A stretch of DNA of 64,000 nt from contig NW_017893421.1 in the NCBI RefSeq assembly GCF_001540865.1, positions 16,665 through 80,664 on the forward strand, in the 5' to 3' direction. Positions within the stretch are counted from its first letter, which is position 1. Every line of letters begins with the position of its first letter. The stretch comes from Ananas comosus (lineage: Eukaryota; Streptophyta; Magnoliopsida; Poales; Bromeliaceae). The notes under the pieces were generated by a model. It was not told the origin of the DNA. It saw nothing but the letters and a program-made list of their open reading frames with translations, and searched no databases. Positions 44,355-55,071 of the stretch are shown here, piece after piece. Both the position numbers and the translations under genes were made by a program.

Positions 44355-44556
44355 ACCGGTCCCTGATAGGAGAGACCGATCCTCTCAGAACAGTGCTGTG
44401 GCAAGGCTTGAGGCAACCGGTTCCTGGCGGGTGAGACCGGTCCCCGAGCGCGACTACGCGGGGAGAGACCGGTCCCATGCGGGGAGAGACCGGTTCCGGA
44501 ACGTTGGTTTTGCGGGGCAGGCCGAGAGACCGGTCCCAGGTATCTGGGAGACCGGC
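44355..44556. repeat. Four pairs of ACCGGT-type palindromes in alpha-4
   Basis: Centres are at 44357.5/44377.5, 44418.5/44438.5, 44470.5/44491.5 and 44531.5/44553.5, with intra-pair spacings of 20, 20, 21 and 22 bp. The class is GGGACCGGTCCC and GAGACCGGTCCC; the second and last cores are degenerate (ACCGAT, ACCGGC). They lie about 150-350 bp from the LTR start. Confidence 0.88.
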
Positions 44557-45913
44557 CCTCAGCACGAAAACTGCCCAGACCGAACAGTGCACACTTTGCA
44601 TTTTTGAGGGACCTAGGTGGATTTTGTTACATTTGAAGGCTTATAGAGCCTTTCCTCTCCCTCTCACCCTCATTTCACTCCCTCACACTCACTCTAGAGA
44701 AAGAAAGAGAAGGAGAAGAAGGAGAAGAAGAAGAAGAAGAAGTTGGAGAAGAGCAAGATCTTGAGGCTTGGAGCATCTTCCTCTCCCTTTTGCTTACCAT
44801 TGGAGGCTTGGGGCTTGGGCTAGGAGCTTGATAGAGGATCAATCTTCAACCCTAGAGCATTTTGAGCTTGGTTTGGATCTTCTGTTGAAGTTGGTTGCTT
44901 GTTTCTCCCCTCTAGACCTATTTTTGGTAGATTTTGGGAGATGAAACCCTAGATTTGATATTTAGGGTTTATTTGGGGAATTTTTGATTTGAGGGCTGGG
45001 AGACCTAATTGATGGGTTTAGATCCTTCCTCTAGGTTGGGTTGGAAGGGTTCTTGCTCTCTTTGGAAGCTTGGGGAGGAATTTCATCATAAGAGGTGAGT
45101 TATGCCCTTTATGCTTAGATGGTTAAAGTTTGAGCTTTCGATGTTCGTTTCGATTGTGTAATTCTTGTTCCTACATCTTTAGGGTGCTAGGAGGCTAGTA
45201 GACACCTTCGTCGGAGCTTACGAAAGGTTTCGATATCTACAGTGGGTTTGGCTTCATGGAAACGGGGCAAAATGGCCCCTATGCATTACATACTCGTCGT
45301 GAAGTCTTTTTGAATGCAAATCCATGCTAGATAGGATTTATGGAAATTTTAAAACCCTTGAAACGCATGTGCTATGTGTAAGATAAATACCACTCTATAT
45401 AGTAGAGCTATATGTGTAGACTTCATGCATGTGAAAGGTGTGCATCTTTTTAAGTTGAGAACATGTCTCTTATGCTAGAAATGGTTAGAATTATGTATTC
45501 ATGAACATAATTATCATGCTTGGACTCGTTGAACAAAAGTGTCATAAAAGGGCACTTGAAACTAGTAAACTATTAAACTGCAACATAGAGACATAATGAT
45601 AGACCATTGGACATTGACTATATTCCATGTTAGAGACATGATGGCATAGTGATAGGCCTTTGTGACATTCGATACATTTCATGTTCATAGACATGAGGAC
45701 ATGAGACTTGAGACAGACTTATATGCATGCTTGCCATTGTGCTCATTCGCACATGCTTGTGAGGGTCGCTTCCTACAAGCCGGCACTCCGGAGTTAGCCA
45801 TCGCGATACATTTTCGCCGTACGGGATTGGGCGCCGAAGTGGATTGCCGTGGGAAAGGCTCATTCCTAAGAGTGGGGATGTTGACTACCATGGGGCCGTT
45901 AGGCACGGCACCG

Positions 45914-45999
45914 GCCAGACAGCCTACGGGTGGGTCTTACAGGCCAGACAGCCTTCGGGTGGGTCTTCATGCCAGACAACCTTCGGGTGGGTCTTATAA
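45914..45999 (+). repeat. Three 28-29-bp tandem repeats in alpha-4
   Basis: GCCAGACAGCCTACGGGTGG plus TCTTACAG, and two close variants, start at 45914, 45943 and 45971. The period is 29 then 28 bp. It is not seen in alpha-1, so it is a recent local expansion. Confidence 0.9.
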
Positions 46000-46767
46000 G
46001 ATTAAACTTTTAACAGTTAAAGTGACAAGTGGACATTGACTAGAATAATAAATAATGACATCTTTACTATTTGCATTGAGGACATCGTGTTGGTTGCATA
46101 CTCATGCTTATACATGTTAGTCACATTCATGTACATACTTGTTGTAGTTGCTTTATTACTTATGCAGTTCATGCTAAGTAGAGATATCATGGTAGAATAG
46201 TACTCATGGTTACATACTTGTTCATTATTTCGCTTTTGTTTATACTTGTACTGACCCTCTTTTATAGCTTTTGGGCCTAGTGGCGCATTTCACTGAAGTC
46301 AGTAATTGCCCACTGGGAACTATTATTTAATAGTTCTCACGCCCTCTATTTTATGGTTTCTCTTAGAGCCTTCGGCACTGGCGGAGGCACAGGATCGCGG
46401 CAAGGAAGTCGCATAGCTAGATAGCGGAGCTTGCTGTTGCTCCTAAGTGGTCACTTTCTTCCTTTTTGGTTTTTGTGAGAGAGAGAGTTATGTATCATGT
46501 ATAGAGACCACCTGTGTACTTCGTTTAGCTTTCGTTTTTGGGATTCTTATTGTATTACTTTATGTTTCTTCTAGTCGATTTTAAAATATATGGTTCTTTT
46601 CCTCTATTGTAGCATCTAGATATACTTGCTCTGATACTCCTAGTTGTTCTCTTTTTACTGCTTCATTTATCGCTTTGTTTAGACGCCTTGTATGTTTTAG
46701 ACATATGGCGGGTCTGGGCACGCGGCGGGCGGGCTTCCGCTGGGTCCCAGGGCGTGACAGATTAGTT

Positions 46768-46779
46768 TGGTATCAGAGC
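46768..46779 (+). other. Primer-binding site of the Del-like element
   Basis: TGGTATCAGAGC lies eight bases after the LTR end. It is the complement of the 3' end of plant initiator-Met tRNA. Its presence distinguishes alpha-4 from the solo LTRs. Confidence 0.88.
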
Positions 46780-46979
46780 CTAGGGTTGAGTCTTAGTGGA
46801 CCTAGCAAAGCTTAGGCCGATTGGACTATAAAAAATAGGCTCGTGAGGGACGAGGTCTATTCGACTTGTGAGCGAAAGTACCGTGATTGGGTATCTTGAT
46901 AACTCTAGAAAGTGGAGTTAAATCAAAGTGTATGGCTTCTAACTTCGCGGAGGGTTACGTTGGCGGCCGACAACGTAAC

Positions 46980-49617
46980 TGTCACGCCCCGGGACCGATG
47001 CCAATTTGGCCCGACCCGAGCACGTCAAACAGACGCCGAACGGACAGAGTTTCTCCTATCCGCCCAAGGCTCATCACATGTACATTTTCATCAATAGAGA
47101 AAAGCACTAGCGGAAACATACACAAACGGCTTACACGAGGGTAAGCAATAGCCATTAGTGAAAGAAAAAGGAAACTAAACATTCACAAGTAAAATGATTC
47201 ATTTTAGATCATATACATTGCATCCATCTAGTAATTTATCGAATTCTTACATTCATTACATCATTTCTTTCTTACATTACATTTACCTCAAAATAAGCGC
47301 TTTACATTCTTTTCTTTACATACTAATCAGCAAATACACAAAGATGATCATAAGTACTTTTACTACAAAATGGAATCCAATCATTGTGGCCTCTGACTAA
47401 GGCGCGATAACCTTTACCCTCGTCGCTCGAGCGCTTGACCGCTCGTCGCCGCTCTGTAGAAATAGTGGGGTGAACTACAACAAAGTTCCCAGTGGTGTCG
47501 GCCTCGAACATCACCGGACTTTCCATATACTAACTCAGGCATAATAGAAGAAAATAGGCTATAAATAGTAACACAACTATACTTAATGCTAATAGCCTGA
47601 ACAAATAGCAAAATATGCTATCACATTGAATAAATGGCAGGTATCATGTTCTTCTAGTTCTTTGTACTATTAACATCTGTTCTTTGCTCTTTGTTCTTAT
47701 ACTTTTGCTCTTTAAATCATCTAAGGCTAACATCGCGGGGTTTCGCCTCACATTTAACTTGCTTCACGCTTAAGTCCATGACATGGCAGAACTCCCAGCT
47801 AGGACCCGTCCTTAGGGTTTACTCCACCCGATGCAATAACTTCGGAGCGCATGCGCCCGGGGGAGCCGACGCTCCTCGACACGGACATCTCATAGCACGT
47901 ATGATCATACTTAACTCAAAGGATTTATAAGTTCAGGATCCCTGGACTTTACAACTAGCTCTAAGTGTTCTTTTACATCACTTTATGTTGCAAACTCCAT
48001 GCAAACGCATTCTTTAAACATATTTCTTTTCCTCTTAGCTAACTCAGGGTCATTCTTGTTCCTTATTGCCAACTTTACTTTAACTTTTACACTTGTCATT
48101 TTCATCATTCGTTTACATCAACTTTAGTTCTTTACATCACACTTAACTCTAGTGTCATTTCGCATTAGCTATCGAATGCCGACTCGAATCTATGTCATTG
48201 TGTCACTCTGTTCTTGTTGCTCACTTTGGGTGCGTCCCACATTTTCTCTCATGCATACATCTAGGTTTTTGACATGATTAGGTTCTCACCATCTAATTCT
48301 GCTAGTTGTGCTCACATCATGCATCACACACATGTCATCATTACTTTACCCTAATAGCATGCAACAATATTTTACATATGCTCAAGAATGACACATTAGC
48401 ATAGAGAGAATTTCAAATAGTTTGAGAAGCACACGCACCTCGTAGTCTTTCAAAGTGCTCCGCAGATTTTCTTGGGATTTTTAGATGCTTCGTTCTTTAC
48501 CTGCGGCAAAACGAACCCTTATTAGGCCATTTTGCCCATAACTTTTCATCGGCTTTTCGTAACGTCAATCCGAGCGCACCAACGCGTCGGAAATACCCCC
48601 AATTAGGTTTTTAGAGGGTCAATTGCATTTAGAAACCCTCATGAGCAAAAGCCCCAATTTGGTGCCCTAGCTCCAATACACATGTTAAACCTAGGGTTTG
48701 ATCTCATTGGGAAGCAAAAGTAGCTTCATTATACTCTAAATAGTCCATTAAAACCATTCCTAGCTCATTCCAAACCCTAGTTTGGATTTCACCATGAGAG
48801 GTGGTTCAAGCTCACCTCTAAAGCAAACCAAGGTTTTGATCTCTAAAGAAGCAAAAAGAAAGCTTCAAACTACTAGATATTCCACTAGAAACCATCTCTA
48901 GGTTCATTCAAACCCATTTCTAAGGCTTTACTACATTAGGGTTCAAAGCTTACCTTGTAAGCTTCCTTTTCTCGCACTAGAGAGGAAGAAGATGAAGCTC
49001 CTTTGCTCCTTGATCTTCTTCTTCACCTTCTTTTCCTTCTTCTCCTTCTTTTCTTCCTTTCTTCTTCTTCTCTTTTGTCTTCTAGAGAGAGAGAGGGAGA
49101 GAAAAGAGTGTGTGTGAGGGAGAGAATAAGAGAAAAGGCTCTCTCAACCCTCTACATAACCCATGGGTTGCAAAAATGCAAATAAACCCCTCAACTTTTA
49201 TCTCTGTGCACTGCCTGGACTGGGCAGTTTTCGCAGGCAGAGACCGGTCTCCCCGAGCAGGGACCGGTCCCCGAAGGTCCACTCTGCGCAGCCAGAGCTG
49301 CCGCGCGCAATGCATCCGGTGCCTCTCTGGTGGGACCGGTCTCCGGGGGACCGGTCTCTCAGACAGAGACCGGTTCCCGAGAGCTGACCTTCCAGGACTT
49401 AGCCAATTTTTCGGCTATCTCATTTCATACGCGTTCGGGGACCGGTCTCTCAATCTGCAGTTTTGCAGAATTTGATTCTTTAGCTCTCGAAAACCTTCCG
49501 CAACTCACTTTTAATCATCTTAACACCTTCGGACTTTCCGAAGTGTTCCATCCTCGCACTTTGGTCAATTTGACTAAAGTTCGACATTTTTATTTTCCGA
49601 ATTTTCGGTATATTACA
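46980..49617 (-). mobile_element. Solo LTR, family beta (beta-2), in the Del-like leader
   Basis: It starts TGTCACGCCCCGGGACCG and ends TTCGGTATATTACA, with perfect duplication GTAAC at 46975-46979 and 49618-49622. Length is 2638 bp, matching beta-1 in reverse. It has six ACCGGT palindromes (49243-49446) and a hairpin at 47472-47490. No coding domain. Confidence 0.92.
49243..49446. repeat. ACCGGT palindromes in beta-2
   Basis: Centres are at 49245.5, 49265.5, 49337.5, 49352.5, 49371.5 and 49443.5, with close spacings of 20, 15 and 19 bp. These intervals repeat those in beta-1 (20, 19, 15, 19). The array lies 170-375 bp from the LTR start in LTR orientation. Confidence 0.85.
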
Positions 49618-50462
49618 GTAACATCGGGAGTTAGTAGTGAAGCACACTTCATTACTTTCGCATGATTTGGGGCATTACCTTCTTGAGTGGGGATTCGATG
49701 GCGTGAGTTTACTAACTTACGCTTTTATGATATTGTAGTGTGTTGCCGATTACACGCTCCCAATCTGCCGGAGTGGATAACGCGGCAAATTTGGAGGAGG
49801 TCGAGACCTCCGCTACCTCCAGATCCTACGAGGTCCGAGAGTTGAGGGGCCAGCTTGCAGCCCTCACTGATATGGTGGCAAGCAGACTGAGGCTGTGCGC
49901 CGACAGGAGGCACGGATGAAGCGCCTGGAGGATCTTCTGTTACAGCAAGCGGCGGCTTCCAGGGAGACTCAGGCCCCTACACCGCCAGCACCAGTCATGG
50001 ACGTCGCGTCGAGAGCGCCATCCCCCGTGCCCAGTTCTTTGCGAGTAGCGCCCGCGGCCGCGCCTCAGAAGGAGGCTATTGCGGCACCACCTGTGTAGAG
50101 GCCCCCGATGGGAGCAGCTTTCCCCACTATGGTCGAGGGGGCAGAGCGGGACCGACTCATGGAGCGCCTCAACGAGTTCAGGAGGTGCAGCCCTCGGATC
50201 TTTGACAGAGAGAAGGTCGACTACTGGATCGCGGAGAAGTGGTTGATGCATATGGAGAAGCTCTTCCGCCACACCTTCGTGGAGGAGAGAGATCGAGTTT
50301 GGCTCGCCACACACCATTTGGACAGCGAGGCATACCGCGGGTGGTTGGATCTCCATGAGAACCCCAGCACTGATTTGGCGGCTATTACTTGGAAGAGGTT
50401 CAAGGAGCTTCTTTTGGCACATTACTTCCCGACCAGCGTCAAGCGGAAGATGGAGCAGGATT

Positions 50463-51556
50463 TGAAAGTTTTGGGGTGCCCAAGGATCTATCTAGATTGT
50501 ATCTAAACAACTAGAGGGGGGTGAATAGGTGTAATAGCCAAAAACCACAAATCTCAATGCGATAAAAATAATGCAGAAAATAAAATCACACCGAGATTTA
50601 CGTGGGAAAACTCCAACTTGGAGAAAAACCCACGAAACCAACACGCGAAAAAATAATTCACTAAGAGAAAAGATTACAAGGTGATTACCGACTCCACGGA
50701 CTCAACCTCTCTTAACCTCCCATGAATCTCCCGCAATCCTCCGGGTTGTCCACGCCCTCACGTTCGAATCCACAAACGCCTCGCACACGTCCGAATCAAC
50801 GACGCCACTAGAATCCACGAGCCCACGATCCGAATCCACGAACCACCGTCAATCACGCCGAATCCACGACGCCATCATGAAGAACATCATGTATATGATG
50901 ATCCTTCGCTTAAAGTATTGATGAAAACCAGAGAAGGAAACTCCAAGCGAAGCGGAGATCAAATCGACATATAGATATGAAATTTCAATATCTCGATTTG
51001 ACCTAAAAGAGGCTAATATGTAGAAAATAGGTTTTAGATGAAATCCGAGCCTCTAGGGTTTCTCAAACATGTATTTCCGTGATGCTTAATAAGTTAGAGA
51101 ACCCCAACAGCTTATTTATAGACTTTAGAATCAATTGGAGTCGGATTAGAAAGTTTTCACGATTTTACACAGTGTACCGGTACACGAAAGGCTGTCACCG
51201 GTTACACAATGACGGAACGAAAAATTTGTGAAGCCAAAGTTGATGGCTGTACCGGTACGGGGCAATTGCTGTACCGGTACACAGTGCAATTTTCACATTT
51301 TGCACTGTTTCGGGTTCCGCAGAGTTCCGAAGCACTTTCTAATCAGCTAAATATTAATAATAATGATTCTAACGCCTATAACTAAGTATGAATCACCATA
51401 ACATGAATTAACACATTACCTTTACGTCGTGATCCACATTGTGAGTTACTTTCCAAAATCTTCGAAATCTTGAATTCTTCAATCTTCGACGACACTCACC
51501 GATTCTTCAAGATTCTGACTCGCTTCACGAAACTTGCCAACACACAAGACTTAACA
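50463..51556 (-). repeat. 3' LTR of copy C
   Basis: It runs from TGAAAGTTTTGGGGTGCCC to CAAGACTTAACA as written, 1094 bp. Palindromes are centred at 51178.5, 51253.5 and 51275.5 (the last two 22 bp apart), with TCACCGGTTACA between. The TATA box is TATTTATA at 51113-51120 (minus strand TATAAATA). The adjacent ATCTTCCCCTTTGGC (51557-51571) is the polypurine tract read on the minus strand. Confidence 0.9.
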
Positions 51557-52118
51557 ATCTTCCCCTTTGGCAATTTCATGACAAAACTCACACAAACTCA
51601 AAAATTACATCTTAAAGAAAAAAAATGAAGTTCAATTGTTATCACCAGAACATTGAACTCCTCGCATGTGATCCAAATACAATTCGAAACTCAAAAGTAC
51701 ATCATAAACTCCTAAAACAGACTCTATGACTTAGACACAACTAGAAGTCTTGAAGTCTTGAAGTCCTGCAAAACAGATCAATCAAAAAGATATAGAAATC
51801 TTACATTCAATTCAATGTTCTCTCAACATTCTTATTGTACTCGATCCTTCTCCCCCTTTGTTCATCATCCTCTCCATTGCTCTGCTTTGATCAATACCTG
51901 TTCTTCTTATGATCTCCCCCTTTTTGTCAAAAATTGCCAAAAGAAAGCATATAGATAGGAAATACACTAAGAAGAAAAAGAGTAGCCAAGTCATAGTTAC
52001 AAGCCTAGAGCAAAAAAGAAAAAACATGCCAAAAAAAGATAAGCAAGAAAAACTAAACTAAAACATCATCCTAAACAGCAAATACAGTGAAATAGGAAGA
52101 CTAAGCTCGACGAAGAAA
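51557..52118 (-). other. 3' non-coding region of copy C
   Basis: It has the same blocks as in copies A, B and D, including CTCCCCCTTTTTGTCAAAAA (51925-51944) and the polypurine tract at the LTR boundary. No coding frame. Confidence 0.7.
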
Positions 52119-53513
52119 TCACTCTGTGTCCTCGTCATCATCATCATCAGCTCCAGCGCCAGCTCGAGAACCTCCCGCATCTGAAGCTCCAGTAGATGGA
52201 GGAATAAGAGGATGTCGCGAAGTAGACCTCGTATAGACAGGCTGAGTAGGAAAAATATCATCATGCCTGCATCCCAACTTGTCCATCATCCTCTTCATAC
52301 CCACTTCTACCTTCCTAGCAAGATCTGCCACTTTCTTCTTCAAAGATCGTACTTCATGGCGAAGTGATTCCCCCCCTGAACTAGAAGATCCCTCACGCTC
52401 TGCACGTGGTGGAGGTGCCTGGCTAGGAGCTGCTTGCGATGGTCCTTTTGTTTGCTGAAAAGTCTTTAGAGTGCTGACTGACTTGGCCCAGGTAACAGCA
52501 TCGATTGGACCAAGACCAAAATCATACTTATACTTCTCACAAGAAACATCCACTCCATTGTCCTGCAGAATCCTCGTGATCAAAAGAGGAAATGGAAGTA
52601 GATCCCGTCGAGCAGAAGCCTGAATGACATGAATCATCCGCTGCCACATCAGAAAAGGAATGTTAATATTCAATCCATAAGCTTGCTCCGGGTGACCAAG
52701 TAAAAACAGTAGAAGCAAACGATCCCAACGAATTCGCTTTGTCCCAATCGTTGGTTGCACATTGTAGCTCAAGACCAAGGACAGTAGATGATACTCTGGT
52801 CGCAAATCCTTGGACTCTACATAAGAACGATTAGTTTGCACTCCAGCTTTGCAGATAGATGCTACAACTGTATCCCGGTGAGATGATGACTGAAATCCTC
52901 CTGATGTATAAAGAAGGCCCGTAGTATCCACATTCATCCCTAAAAGCTCTCCAATAGTATATGGGGTAACGGCAATCTTCTGTTGACGCACGAATGTCTC
53001 AAAAAGAAATGTCCTGGTCTCCTCATCTTCTGCAAGTACTTTTCCGTTCATATAGAACTCACGAATGAGTTCCACACAAAAAGGAGCTCGAGCAGGAACC
53101 CTACCAACTGGCTTAATAGGAACCCGCTGAAGCAACCGCCCAAAGTCAGGAACGTCATGTATAAGATTATTGAAGTTGACATAACGCTTTGCAATACAAA
53201 ATTTGCTCATGAACATCCTCCGTCGCTCTGGGGAAATATCCGCGGCATGCTTCGTTCGAGTTTCTCTTGCACGAGAACCACCGCCACGCGAGGATTCGCC
53301 AGCTATACCTTTGCCCTTGTCAAGACGAGCAATAGGTTCTTCAGCCTCTTTCGGGGAGCTTGCCTGATAATCCGGATCATACCCGGACGCTTCTTCAGTT
53401 GTACGTGTCCTTTTAGAGTCCCCACGACGACCTCTACCACCACCTCCGCCACGACTACGACCGCTTCCAGCGGCCATCAGCACCAAAATCATCAACATAA
53501 GCGAAAACGCCAT
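52119..53513 (-). CDS. Transposase_32-type 'putative plant transposon protein', copy C (intact frame)
   Basis: This is an uninterrupted frame of 464 residues, the only intact long gene in the window. Order: hydrophobic N-terminus MAFSLMLMILVLMAAG (residues 1-16); an RGGGGGRGRRG-type basic/Gly-rich patch (about 18-33); a low-complexity Ser/Glu/Lys region; then the conserved core from about residue 105 (YVNFNNLIHDVPDFGRLLQRV, APFCVELIREFYMNGKVLAEDEE, TPYTIGELLGMNVDTTGL, VLSYNVQPTIGTKRIRWDR, INIPFLMWQRMIHVI, RRDLLPFPLLITRIL). A Ser/Pro-rich linker follows, then a coiled-coil-like RHEVRSLKKKVADLARKVE, and an acidic tail DDDDDEDTE. The start is the ATG at 53511-53513 in AAAAATGGC context, directly after a conserved splice acceptor. 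The frame also extends upstream to 53657, but that part overlaps the predicted intron. Function of the family is not known to me; despite its name no transposase catalytic motif is visible. Confidence 0.85.
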   Translation of the reverse strand: MAFSLMLMILVLMAAGSGRSRGGGGGRGRRGDSKRTRTTEEASGYDPDYQASSPKEAEEPIARLDKGKGIAGESSRGGGSRARETRTKHAADISPERRRMFMSKFCIAKRYVNFNNLIHDVPDFGRLLQRVPIKPVGRVPARAPFCVELIREFYMNGKVLAEDEETRTFLFETFVRQQKIAVTPYTIGELLGMNVDTTGLLYTSGGFQSSSHRDTVVASICKAGVQTNRSYVESKDLRPEYHLLSLVLSYNVQPTIGTKRIRWDRLLLLFLLGHPEQAYGLNINIPFLMWQRMIHVIQASARRDLLPFPLLITRILQDNGVDVSCEKYKYDFGLGPIDAVTWAKSVSTLKTFQQTKGPSQAAPSQAPPPRAEREGSSSSGGESLRHEVRSLKKKVADLARKVEVGMKRMMDKLGCRHDDIFPTQPVYTRSTSRHPLIPPSTGASDAGGSRAGAGADDDDDEDTE

Positions 53514-55071
53514 TTTTCCTATACAAAAATTAACCTTGCATGAACAAAATCTTGAAAAAATTTGTAAAAATAATGAAAAAAATTCTAATAACATTAGAAT
53601 GCATACTAATGCAATTTCTAACCAGATTATGCAAAAAATTTTCATCAAAAATGACATTTTATCAAAAATTCCGAAATTACATGCAAAATCAAGCTTAAAA
53701 TATAGATCAGCGAAAAATAATGTGTTTTGATATGATTCAAGTGTTCTAGAAGCAAGATAATGTCCTTAAACACTGATCTACAGCAAAAAATTGCAGCAAA
53801 AATGATCAAAAACAAAGATCTGAGCATGAACTCGAAATTTTTCGAAAAATATGTAAAAACGAGATGAAATCATGAAATCCCAACAAAAAACTTACAAATT
53901 CGGGGGAAAATATCATGGATCTGGAGGAGAAGGATCTCAAGAACTCGTAGAATCAAAGAGAGAGAGATTTGGTTTTGAATTGAGGAAGAAATAAAACCCT
54001 ATATCCGGTTATATAAGCCGCTGCTACAGTACTCGTACCGGTACGGGTTCGTGTACCGGTACACAAACTCATATTTCGAAAAATTGACTTTAAAAATTCA
54101 TCAAATTAAATTAATTTCATATAAATTAAGAATTTTACTCCAAAAATTATTAAAATAAAAATAAAATATTATAAAATTTTAAAATGCATCGAAACATCAA
54201 AATTTCATTATCAAAAAATGATCTCCAGTTTCAAAATCATCAAGATGTAACGGTTCACAAAAAATGATATTTAAAAATTCAGCAAAATTGACACCAATTT
54301 GCTGCAATTCGTTCAAAATAGAGATTTAACTAATATGATACCGGGGGTAGCTCTTTGAGCATCTTTTATTAAACTAACACCTTATAACTCCGAAAATTCT
54401 AAAATATTCATTTTTTTCAACCTTTTCGGCTTTTCAATTAATCTCCATGTGATAGCTTCACACACTTGCCGGACGACCGGGGTGGTAGCTACATGTGGTG
54501 GTAGTTTTCACACTCCTTTTAGGATGTAACTCTTTCCACATCTTTTAAACATAGGAGTTTTTCCTTTTCTTTTTTTTAAAATAATTTTAAACTCCCCCTA
54601 AATTAGACAATCTCACAATTGAAAATATTTTAACAAATTTTAGTTTATTAGCGAATATCCATCTATCATATTCAACACACACAACCGAGATAGATTAATC
54701 ACCAAGAGATCAAATTTGATTTCAAAATTTTGATGAATATATGTATTAAGAAATCATATATTAAATTATCGTCAAAATAATAAAAAGTGGAGCAAAAACG
54801 ATAATTAATATGAATTTAACTTAATATGATTGTGAAGTTAAATACCGTTTACGCGACTTTTAGAAAAATTTCTCTCCTCAAAATAATGATTCTCAATCAT
54901 CTCCTTTCTCAAAAAAAAAAATTTGGATTCCTAAACACCTTTCCTCAAAATAATTTTTTAAACAACCAAAATTCAAAGCACCAAAAAAAAAAATCATTTA
55001 AACATGTAATGCAATGAATAAAAATATGCAATAAGCACCTATCAAAGCATTACACTAAAAATCAAAAATGA
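53514..55071 (-). promoter_or_regulatory. Spacer, internal promoter and leader intron, copy C
   Basis: On the minus strand, after gag, come an AT-rich spacer, then the palindrome pair GTACCGGTAC at 54053-54062 and 54035-54044 (centres 18 bp apart). Next are a CGGTTATATAACCGGATATAGG-like TATA region (54000-54020), the donor GTAAGT (read from ACTTAC near 53890-53895) and the acceptor TTTTTGTATAG ending at 53519. The order is the same as in copies B and D. Confidence 0.6.

Larger units (their letters stand above)
44203..46759 (+). repeat. 5' LTR of the Del-like element, family alpha (alpha-4)
   Basis: It runs from TGTAGCACACTAGACC to CCCAGGGCGTGACA, 2557 bp, the same length and ends as the alpha solo LTRs, which are therefore remnants of this element's family. 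It has eight ACCGGT-type palindromes (44355-44556), a CT-rich then GAAGAAG tract (44650-44745), a 29-bp repeat (45914-45999) and both hairpins (45755-45794, 46315-46338). Confidence 0.9.

Noticed and set aside
49940..50422. 160-residue ORF on the minus strand
   Set aside because: Antisense shadow of the Del-like gag; GC-rich codon bias produces long reverse frames.
52983..53543. 186-residue ORF on the plus strand
   Set aside because: Shadow of the intact transposon-protein gene on the other strand. The same shadow appears opposite copy D at 61271-61594.
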